Assembly (NCBI GenBank): GCA_016287035.1
Contig: JAEEVI010000190.1
Location: forward strand, 1 to 9,398
Direction of reading: 5' to 3'
DNA: 9,398 nucleotides
Source of the DNA: Bacillota bacterium
GTDB taxonomy: Bacteria > Bacillota > Clostridia > Peptostreptococcales > Anaerovoracaceae
Numbering within the stretch: the first letter of the stretch is position 1; each line of letters opens with the position of its first letter. Both the position numbers and the translations under genes were made by a program. A model generated the notes under the pieces. It saw only the letters and a list, made by a program, of their open reading frames with translations. It did not search any database and had not been told where the DNA came from. Positions 1 to 5,579 of the stretch are shown here, in pieces.

Positions 1-459
1 CAGCTCCGGCCCTTCGAGTATGTATATCAGCTGCAGCAGGCTTATGTTCTCCTGATTGCACAGCGTAAGTATCTCCGAGAAGTTCTTCTGCGGATAGACC
101 TCCTTGTCTTCAGCGGAGGCTTCGTTCTCTATGCGGATCGATCCTCCGCCGATGCTGAACATGCGGACCGACGCGATCTCGCTTCCGTTTTTGAACGCCT
201 TGAAGAGCATCGTGTTGGGGTGCGGAAGATCAGTCGTGTCCCTGTCGAACACGACCTCCGCGCCGGGGAGCCCCGCGCTGATAGCCTTGCTGGTCCCGTG
301 TCCCTCGCCCGTAAAGGCGAGCGATCCGTACAGCGTCACCTGATACCGGTCCGCGTCCGGATAGCGCGCGCCGAATACCTGCGCGGCGTGGTACGGACCT
401 ACGGTATGGGAGCTCGACGGCCCCTGCCCGATCTTGTAGACGCTCGTTATGCTCTTCAT
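1..459 (-). CDS. sdaA: L-serine dehydratase (L-serine ammonia-lyase), N-terminal part, cut by window edge
   Basis: Deaminates L-serine to pyruvate and ammonia in the cytoplasm; the family uses an oxygen-labile iron-sulfur cluster. The first 153 residues are present and the rest lies beyond base 1. Residues 9-22 read KIGQGPSSSHTVGP, the hallmark of the serine dehydratase beta domain. GSLAFTGEGH (45-54), HPN (80-82) and SIGGGS (102-107) also fit. The spacing and the GSLAFTGEGH and HPN segments look more like the long single-chain enzymes than the short clostridial beta subunit, but the missing C-terminus, where the cluster cysteines would lie, prevents a decision. The start is ATG at 459-457, preceded 8 bases upstream by GGAAAGGAG (476-468). 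The ATG overlaps the TGA stop of the upstream sstT as ATGA, so the two are very likely cotranscribed and translationally coupled. Family identity is confident; subtype is open. Confidence 0.93.
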   Translation of the reverse strand, partial: MKSITSVYKIGQGPSSSHTVGPYHAAQVFGARYPDADRYQVTLYGSLAFTGEGHGTSKAISAGLPGAEVVFDRDTTDLPHPNTMLFKAFKNGSEIASVRMFSIGGGSIRIENEASAEDKEVYPQKNFSEILTLCNQENISLLQLIYILEGPEL

Positions 460-1682
460 AATGGCAGCTCCTTTCCGTTCTTCTTCCATTTGCGGAATTC
501 CGCCGTCGCGGTGAATATGACGTCTCCGGAGGAATTGAGAGCGGTCTCCATCGAATCCTGTATGACGCCGATTATAAAGCCTACGCCGACTATCTGCATC
601 GCGACGTCGGCAGGGATGCCGAACAGCGAGCAGCCCAGCGGGATCAGAAGCAGGGAGCCTCCGGCGACGCCCGACGTGCCGCAGGCGGAGAACGTCGCGA
701 CTACGCTGAGCAGGATCGCCATCGGTACGGACACCTTCACTCCCGCGGTGAACGCCGCGGTGAGGGAGAACGTCGTTATGACGGCGGCCGCGCCGTCCAT
801 GTTTATGGTCGCGCCGAGGGGGATCGATACGGAATACATGTCCTCGTCAAGCCCGAGCTCCTTGCAGAGCTCCAGGTTCACGGGGATGTTCGCGGCCGAG
901 CTCCTCGTGAAGAAGGCTGTCACGCCGCTCTGGCGTATGCACTTGAATACGAGGGGATACGGATTATGCCGCAGCGCTACCGCGACGATCAGCGGATTTA
1001 TCAGGAACGCGACGATCAGCATCGTCGCCACGAGAACGAGCACGAGCTCGCCGTAGGTCGTGAATATCTCAAGCCCGCTCGAGGACACCGCCTGGAAAAC
1101 GAGACCGAGGATGCCCAGGGGCGCGAAGCTTATGATCCAGCGGACTACGGTGCTGACGGCGTCCGCGAGATCGGACAGCATCCTCTTGGTGGCGCTTTCA
1201 GCGTGTTTGAGCGCCAGACCGAGTATGACGGCCCAGAACAGTATGCCTATGTAATTCGCGCGCATGAGCGCCTCCACGGGATTCGTTATGACGCTCATGA
1301 GCAGGTTGAGGATTATCTCGGACATGCTTCCCGGAGGCGTAAAGCCCTGCGTCGGATCCAGCCCGGCCAGGGGTATCTTTACGGGATGCAGGAGATTGAC
1401 GAATACGGCTGCGACCGCCGCGCTGAGAGTGCTGATGATATAGAGGAATATGACCGTGCGGAATTCCGAGGCTCCGCCGCCCTTGGCGTTCGCGATCGAG
1501 CTTGCTACGAGGACGAATACGAGTACCGGGGCGACGCCCTTAAGAGCTCCGACGAACAGCGTTCCGGGTATACCGATCCAGCCGGCCGACGGCAGCGCGA
1601 TCCCGAGCAGCGCTCCGATCGCGAGACCTATCAGGATACGCGTTATGAGGCTTAATGAGTTCCATTTTCTGATAAGAGGCAT
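456..1682 (-). CDS. sstT: Serine/threonine:Na+ symporter SstT
   Basis: Inner-membrane transporter of the dicarboxylate/amino acid:cation symporter (SLC1/DAACS) family; SstT imports L-serine and L-threonine with sodium. The protein has 408 residues, the usual SstT length, and is strongly hydrophobic, with the family pattern of about eight transmembrane helices plus two re-entrant loops. The serine-rich re-entrant motif FFTRSSAANIPVN lies at residues 257-269. PLGATINMDG (288-297), carrying the SLC1 NMDG sodium/substrate signature, and DSMETALNSSGDV (376-388) follow. A basic tail at 396-404 ends the protein. The start is ATG at 1682-1680, with GAAAGGAA about 6 bases upstream. Its stop overlaps the start of the serine dehydratase gene, so imported serine is probably fed directly to deamination for carbon and energy. 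Glutamate/aspartate carriers of the same superfamily are the main alternative, but the SSAANIPVN segment is SstT-specific in my knowledge. Confidence 0.95.
   Translation of the reverse strand: MPLIRKWNSLSLITRILIGLAIGALLGIALPSAGWIGIPGTLFVGALKGVAPVLVFVLVASSIANAKGGGASEFRTVIFLYIISTLSAAVAAVFVNLLHPVKIPLAGLDPTQGFTPPGSMSEIILNLLMSVITNPVEALMRANYIGILFWAVILGLALKHAESATKRMLSDLADAVSTVVRWIISFAPLGILGLVFQAVSSSGLEIFTTYGELVLVLVATMLIVAFLINPLIVAVALRHNPYPLVFKCIRQSGVTAFFTRSSAANIPVNLELCKELGLDEDMYSVSIPLGATINMDGAAAVITTFSLTAAFTAGVKVSVPMAILLSVVATFSACGTSGVAGGSLLLIPLGCSLFGIPADVAMQIVGVGFIIGVIQDSMETALNSSGDVIFTATAEFRKWKKNGKELPL
468..476 (-). promoter_or_regulatory. Ribosome binding site of the serine dehydratase gene
   Basis: Reading the minus strand, GGAAAGGAG ends 8 bases before the ATG at 459. 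It lies inside the last codons of sstT, so the downstream gene has its own strong site in addition to possible coupling through the ATGA overlap. It also supports choosing this ATG as the start. Confidence 0.7.
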
Positions 1683-1728
1683 GATGATTCCTTTCTTAAG
1701 AATAAGGGGGGGATGCGGCTATAGATAC

Positions 1729-1757
1729 AGTTTATCACCCATGCGCGGCCGAAGCAA
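1729..1757 (-). promoter_or_regulatory. Candidate promoter of sstT-sdaA
   Basis: On the minus strand TTGCTT (1757-1752) is followed after 17 bases by TAAACT (1734-1729), and a TG sits one base before the -10, giving an extended -10 form. The hexamers match consensus imperfectly (4 of 6 each), so this is a candidate judged by eye. Its -35 lies in the palindrome GCAATTGC (1754-1761), which it shares with the divergent macro-domain gene. Confidence 0.45.
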
Positions 1758-1786
1758 TTGCGGGGGCTTGTGTGGTATGATATATA
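1753..1786 (+). promoter_or_regulatory. Candidate promoter of the macro-domain/VWA genes
   Basis: An extended -10, TGTGGTATGAT, ends at 1781; its TATGAT core occupies 1776-1781. There is no good -35 at 17 bases from it. An alternative reading is TTGCGG (1758-1763), a 17-base gap and TATATA (1781-1786), also with a TG one base before the -10. Either would give a leader of roughly 45-50 bases before the ATG at 1839. The TGTGGTATnAT form recurs at 6769-6779 ahead of the lipoprotein gene. Confidence 0.5.
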
Positions 1787-1838
1787 TGACGGCAGGCGCT
1801 GCTTCGCGCAGCCCCGGAGGATAACGACGGAGGAAGAT

Positions 1839-2912
1839 ATGTCTTTCAGGATAATACGCAGCGATATAACGAAGGTCGCGGCCGACGCGATCGTAAATAC
1901 CGCAAATCCCTTGCCGGTGTTCGGTTCGGGTACCGACCGCGCCGTATATACGGCGGCCGGAGCCGGAGACCTGCTGGCTGAGCGCAGGAAGATAGGCAGG
2001 ATCGGCGTCGGCGAGGCTGCCGCGACGCCCGGCTTCGCGCTTCCGGCGAAGTACATAATACACACGGTCGGACCGGCGTGGGAGGGCGGAGACCGCGGCG
2101 AACGGGAAGCCGTAAGGCGCTGCTACGACAACAGCCTCGCGCTCGCGGCGAAGCTCGGATGCGAAAGCGTCGCTTTTCCGCTCATCGCGACGGGGACTTA
2201 CGGATTCCCAAAGGACGAAGCGCTTCAGATCGCCGTAGCGGCGTTCAGCAGCTTCCTCGCCTCGCACGAGATGGAAGTGATCCTAGTCGTCTTCGACAAA
2301 GAGTCCTTCGTGCTGTCAGGCAGGATATTCTCCGGCGTGGACGAGTTCATAGACGAGAACTACGCGGCGGCCGCGGAAAACGCGGAGTACTTCTCCGGTC
2401 TCTCCAAAAAGGAAGAGATCGCCCCTATCGGCGACTTCTTCGCCAGTCTCTTCGACGAATACGATATCGACTCTAAACCCGCGCGCCCCGCGCGTAAGCG
2501 TGCGCCAACGCCGGCCGCTTCCGGCGGCGCGAAGGCGAAGAAGCGGTCTCTCGAAGAGATCATCGCGCAGGTCGACGAGACGTGGCAGGAGAGCCTGCTG
2601 CGGCTCATAGACGAGAAGGGATACGGGGACACCGAGGTATACAAGCGCGCCAACATAGATAGGAAGCTGTTCTCGAAGATCAGGAGCAATCGGGATTACA
2701 GGCCGAAGAAGATGACGGCTGTCGCGCTGGCGCTGGCGCTGCGGCTCAGCTTCGACGAGACGAAGGACTTTCTGATGCGCGCGGGCTACGCGTTCTCTCC
2801 GAGCAGCGTGTCGGATCTCATAATCAGGTACTTCATAGAAGAGGGCGTGTACGACGTCTACGCGATAAACCTGGCGCTGTTCTCGCACGGCCAGCCGATC
2901 CTGGGCGAGTAG
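1839..2912 (+). CDS. Macro domain protein with C-terminal helix-turn-helix-like domain
   Basis: Predicted cytoplasmic ADP-ribose binder or ADP-ribosylhydrolase fused to a possible DNA-binding domain; 357 residues. The macro domain spans about 1-170. Asp9 lies in the SDIT segment. IVNTAN (18-23) is the ligand-site asparagine motif. GSGTDRAVYTAAG (29-41) is a variant of the MacroD catalytic loop with Asp33 in the usual acidic position. HTVGPAW (75-81) and ATGTYGFP (117-124) complete the pocket. An alanine/lysine/proline-rich linker (about 210-250) follows. Residues 257-330 form five short helices resembling a Cro/C1-type (XRE) fold, with NIDRKLFSKIRS as a plausible recognition region, then a further helical tail to 357. 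The start is the ATG at 1839 with GGAGG 5 bases upstream; reading further upstream would need a TTG without a ribosome site. It is followed after 105 bases by the VWA gene on the same strand. Whether it removes ADP-ribose, binds O-acetyl-ADP-ribose or only senses a ligand cannot be told from sequence. Confidence 0.85.
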   Translation: MSFRIIRSDITKVAADAIVNTANPLPVFGSGTDRAVYTAAGAGDLLAERRKIGRIGVGEAAATPGFALPAKYIIHTVGPAWEGGDRGEREAVRRCYDNSLALAAKLGCESVAFPLIATGTYGFPKDEALQIAVAAFSSFLASHEMEVILVVFDKESFVLSGRIFSGVDEFIDENYAAAAENAEYFSGLSKKEEIAPIGDFFASLFDEYDIDSKPARPARKRAPTPAASGGAKAKKRSLEEIIAQVDETWQESLLRLIDEKGYGDTEVYKRANIDRKLFSKIRSNRDYRPKKMTAVALALALRLSFDETKDFLMRAGYAFSPSSVSDLIIRYFIEEGVYDVYAINLALFSHGQPILGE

Positions 2913-2917
2913 CAATT

Positions 2918-2934
2918 GTCGCCTTTCAGGCGAC
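2918..2934 (+). other. Hairpin just after the macro-domain gene
   Basis: GTCGCC (2918-2923) and GGCGAC (2929-2934) form a perfect 6-base-pair stem with a 5-base loop. It starts 5 bases after the stop codon. No T tract follows, so it is a poor intrinsic terminator and would let transcription continue into the VWA gene. It may act as an mRNA-end stabiliser or processing site. Confidence 0.4.
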
Positions 2935-2981
2935 CACGGGCGCCCCGAAAACATATATACTTGCCTCGAAAGCTGAACATT

Positions 2982-3011
2982 GCGGTGCCGCGAGAGCGGC
3001 GGAAAGAGAGG
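2982..3011 (+). promoter_or_regulatory. Structured leader and ribosome binding site of the VWA gene
   Basis: GCCGC (2987-2991), loop GAGA, and GCGGC (2996-3000) form a 5-pair hairpin with a GNRA-type loop. GCGG-TG-CCGC (2982-2991) overlaps it and could pair instead, although a two-base loop is unfavourable. The ribosome binding site GAGAGG (3006-3011) follows, 6 bases before the ATG at 3018, and confirms that start. I saw no convincing -35/-10 pair in 2913-3000. Confidence 0.4.
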
Positions 3012-3017
3012 CAGAAA

Positions 3018-3692
3018 ATGAAAAAGGGAGCGACTGAGATAGTATTCATCCTCGACAGGAGCGGCTCTATGGCAGGGCTGGAGACCGACACGATAGGCGG
3101 CTACAACTCCATGCTCGAAAAGCAGAAGAAAGGGGAGGGTGAGGCCGTAATATCGACGGTGCTCTTCAACGAGCGTTCGAAGGTCATCTGCGACAGGGTA
3201 AGCATCGACAAGGCTGAACCGATGACGGAAAAGGAGTACTTCGTCGGCGGCTGCACGGCGCTGCTCGACGCCGTGGGAGACGCGATACACCACATCGGAA
3301 ACGTGCATAAGTACGCGCGCGAGGAGGACGTCCCCGAAAAGACGCTGTTCGTGATCACCACGGACGGCCTCGAGAACGCCAGCAGGCGCTACGATTACGA
3401 CGACGTGAAGCGCATGATCGAGGAGCGGAAGGAAAAGGACAGCTGGGAGTTCGTGTTCCTCGGCGCGAACATCGACGCGGTCGCGGTCGCCGGGCGCTTC
3501 GGGATCGACAGGACGCGCGCGGCGCGCTACGAATGCGACGGCGCCGGCACGGAGCTGAATTTCAAGATCATAGACAGAATGGTCACCCGCGTAAGAGAAT
3601 GCAGACGTCCGACGGCCATGAAGGCCGCGTTCGATTCGGACGATATGCTCGCCGCGATAAGGGAGGACTACGAGAAGCGCGGCAAAAAATAG
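3018..3692 (+). CDS. Cytoplasmic von Willebrand factor A (VWA) domain protein
   Basis: A 224-residue single-domain VWA protein without signal peptide or transmembrane segment, so probably cytoplasmic. The metal-ion-dependent adhesion site looks complete: DRSGS at 13-17 (Asp13, Ser15, Ser17), Thr80 in GGCTALLDAV, and Asp116 in TTDG. Such domains bind Mg2+ or Mn2+ and use it to hold an acidic residue of a partner, so the protein is probably an adaptor rather than an enzyme. The alternating core strands (EIVFIL, AVISTVLF, TLFVITT, WEFVFLG) match the fold. The helical tail (about 181-220) is charged. The start is ATG at 3018 with GAGAGG 6 bases upstream. It lies 105 bases after the macro-HTH gene, with no terminator between them, and ends before a strong terminator, so the two probably form one unit. 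It resembles the TerY-like group of small VWA proteins, but no ter genes are visible here. Confidence 0.88.
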   Translation: MKKGATEIVFILDRSGSMAGLETDTIGGYNSMLEKQKKGEGEAVISTVLFNERSKVICDRVSIDKAEPMTEKEYFVGGCTALLDAVGDAIHHIGNVHKYAREEDVPEKTLFVITTDGLENASRRYDYDDVKRMIEERKEKDSWEFVFLGANIDAVAVAGRFGIDRTRAARYECDGAGTELNFKIIDRMVTRVRECRRPTAMKAAFDSDDMLAAIREDYEKRGKK

Positions 3693-3718
3693 GCGCGGAA
3701 AGAGATCTATAGGCATGA

Positions 3719-3756
3719 AAAGAGGTCTGCGGACAGCCCGCAGACCTCTTTGTTTT
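3719..3756. terminator. Bidirectional intrinsic terminator between convergent genes
   Basis: AAAGAGGTCTGCGG (3719-3732) pairs perfectly with CCGCAGACCTCTTT (3738-3751) around the 5-base loop ACAGC, giving a 14-base-pair stem. On the plus strand TTTGTTTTCT follows; on the minus strand the stem ends in a TTTT run. It lies between the VWA stop (3692) and the TPM protein stop (3763) and can end transcription from both sides. Confidence 0.93.
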
Positions 3757-3762
3757 CTGCCG

Positions 3763-5574
3763 TCAGAAGCGCCTTCCGGAGCCGGAATGGCTGCTCGAGG
3801 AATGGCCCGAGTAGGAGTGCGAATACGACGATCTTCCTCCTCCGCTGCTTCCTCCGCCGCCGCTGCTCTTCGTGACAGGGGAATACGTCTTCGACGTCGT
3901 CGTGTTGAGGAACTGCGTGCCGGCGTCCTCGACGCTCAGGCCGCCCGGAACGAGATAGTCGGAGGCGGTCATCTTAGTGGCCGGAGCCTTCATCTTCGAC
4001 TTTGCTCTGCCGAGCCCGACGGCAGCGAATATCGAGCCGAGGAAGCTTCCGCCGAGCAGCGACCCGATCCAGTGCGTGATCGTCTGCGGCACGCGCCCTG
4101 TCTTGAGCATGTGGTCCGTCTGATCGAGCCATCCGCTCAGGGCGTCGTAGAACCTGTCGTCCTCCGCCGCGTCTATCGTCTTGTCGATCAGCCTCTGCCT
4201 GTTTACGTCGGACAGCTTTTCCAGCCCTTTGCCCTCCGCCGTTATCCTCGCCGAGGGCGTGTACCATGGCTTCTTGAACAGGGTGAGCATTATGCCGTCG
4301 TAGTCGTCGCCGTATCCGTAGCCGTTGTAATAGTAGAACTTGTCGGAATATTCGGAGTAGCTGAGGCTGCCCTTGTCATTCGTCGTGTTGATTACTACGT
4401 CGAGCCCGTATTTCTCGGACAGGGCGCGCGCCTGCTGCTCGAGGGAGGCTATCTCGTCCGCCGTGAGTATGCCGGAGCCGTCGACGATCCTCGGAGCGTC
4501 AGCGTCGTGGAAGCGCTCGAACGAGGCTGCCTTTTCGCTGTCGGGATACCAGTCCGGGGCGAACGGCATTCCCTTCACGTACAGCGTGCGGATATTCCCG
4601 ATCCAGTCCATGACGCCTTCGCCGTAAAAGCCGCCGACCATGTACTCGTAGAGCGCGTCGTCGATCTGGTTCGCGTACTCTTCCGTATAAAGCCCCATCG
4701 TCTCCGGACCGGTGCAGCATGCCCACCAGCCCCTGTTGTCGGGGTCCATGCATACGTACAGGCATACGCCCTCGCGATCTGGTCCGACGCCGTAGCCGTT
4801 GAAGTCGTAGAAGTCCGCCGCGCAGACGTCGTGACCGAAGCCGTAGTCGGTCTTGTCCGTGTATATCACGATGTCGCGGCCGATCTCGTTCCTTATCTCC
4901 CCGAGGCGTTCCTCCATCGCGGCTTCCTCGCTCTCCGAGAAGATGTCCGCCCAGTCCACCACGCGCGGAGCGAACGGATCGCTGAAGAATTCGAAGGAAT
5001 CGGGGTCTTCGGGGAACCATACGGGCTTGCCGTCGGCTCTCGCCTGCGGAGGCTCGTTCGTGAGGATCACGTCGCCCGCGTGCTCGTCGAGGTATGATGA
5101 GAGCAGCTTCGCGGCGCTGTACATGACGCCGTAGGTGCCGTATTCGTCCTCGTATCCGGGAGCCGCTTCTTCTGCGAAATCGAAGAACGAGCTCTCGACA
5201 AGCTTGTCGGCGCCTCCGAAGCATATGAACTCGGCGGTCTTGCCGTCGCGGTCGTATACGAACATGAAGCCCGTCTTGTCGTCGCCGTAGCCGAAATTGC
5301 AGCCGTTGTAGTATTCCTTCGCGACGTATGAGAGCTCGGCGCCCGCGAGCTCCTCCTGCGTGATCGTGAGCAGAACGACGTCAGCTTCGTGCGCCTTCAT
5401 TATCTCGATGCAGAACAGATCGAGATCCGCGCGCTCTTCGTCCGAGAGACCGTCGGAGAGGTCTATCGCTCTGTAGTACGATTCGTCCCAGGGGTCGTCC
5501 GCGAACGCGGCCAGCGGCGCAAGGACAAGGGAAAGAGCCAGAAGCAGGCAGAACAGTCTGATAAAGGTCTTCAT
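3763..5574 (-). CDS. Secreted, membrane-anchored protein with three TPM-like repeats (YdjH/YgcG-like)
   Basis: Probable exported envelope protein of 603 residues. A signal peptide (1-25) has a hydrophobic stretch and ends in AFA before DDPWD. Three repeats of the TPM fold follow, beginning near 41, 214 and 370. Each has a charged first helix, a strand (DVVLLTIT, DIVIYTDK, DVVINTTND), then a tyrosine/glycine/aspartate segment (NGCNFGYGDDKTG 90-102; DFNGYGVGPDREG 257-269; YYNGYGYGDDYDG 415-427). A transmembrane segment at about 499-521 precedes a basic stretch (RAKSKMK), placing the repeats outside. The last 40 residues are glycine/serine-rich with tyrosine and histidine, a typical TPM-protein tail. 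Most relatives carry one TPM domain in 250-300 residues, so this is an expanded form. Repeat 2 holds extra cysteines (251, 271, 275, 286, 287). The start is the ATG at 5574, not the GTG at 5583, which lies inside the ribosome site. It follows the zinc-ribbon gene directly, as ydjH follows ydjG in Bacillus. TPM domains have been called phosphatases, but the function is not established here. Confidence 0.85.
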   Translation of the reverse strand: MKTFIRLFCLLLALSLVLAPLAAFADDPWDESYYRAIDLSDGLSDEERADLDLFCIEIMKAHEADVVLLTITQEELAGAELSYVAKEYYNGCNFGYGDDKTGFMFVYDRDGKTAEFICFGGADKLVESSFFDFAEEAAPGYEDEYGTYGVMYSAAKLLSSYLDEHAGDVILTNEPPQARADGKPVWFPEDPDSFEFFSDPFAPRVVDWADIFSESEEAAMEERLGEIRNEIGRDIVIYTDKTDYGFGHDVCAADFYDFNGYGVGPDREGVCLYVCMDPDNRGWWACCTGPETMGLYTEEYANQIDDALYEYMVGGFYGEGVMDWIGNIRTLYVKGMPFAPDWYPDSEKAASFERFHDADAPRIVDGSGILTADEIASLEQQARALSEKYGLDVVINTTNDKGSLSYSEYSDKFYYYNGYGYGDDYDGIMLTLFKKPWYTPSARITAEGKGLEKLSDVNRQRLIDKTIDAAEDDRFYDALSGWLDQTDHMLKTGRVPQTITHWIGSLLGGSFLGSIFAAVGLGRAKSKMKAPATKMTASDYLVPGGLSVEDAGTQFLNTTTSKTYSPVTKSSGGGGSSGGGRSSYSHSYSGHSSSSHSGSGRRF

Positions 5575-5579
5575 TCCGG

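Noticed and set aside
966..1655. 229-codon open frame opposite sstT
   Set aside because: The frame is antisense to a clear transporter gene and is rich in charged residues and tyrosine with no domain, as expected for the reverse of hydrophobic codons.
2912..2918. Second copy of GCAATTG, as in the divergent promoter palindrome
   Set aside because: Seven bases are too few to claim an operator, and this copy lacks the final C of the palindrome and lies after the macro gene's stop codon.
2918..2945. Intrinsic terminator after the macro-domain gene
   Set aside because: A 6-pair stem is present but the following bases are CACGGGCGC with no T tract, so termination is unlikely.
2316..3716. 466-codon open frame on the minus strand opposite the macro-HTH and VWA genes
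   Set aside because: It is antisense to two well-supported genes, is full of arginine, valine and leucine with no recognisable motif, and crosses their gap. It is a by-product of the codon pattern in GC-rich genes.
3715..5097. 460-codon open frame on the plus strand opposite the TPM protein
   Set aside because: It begins inside the terminator, mirrors the TPM coding region, and has low-complexity arginine/valine-rich composition without a ribosome site.
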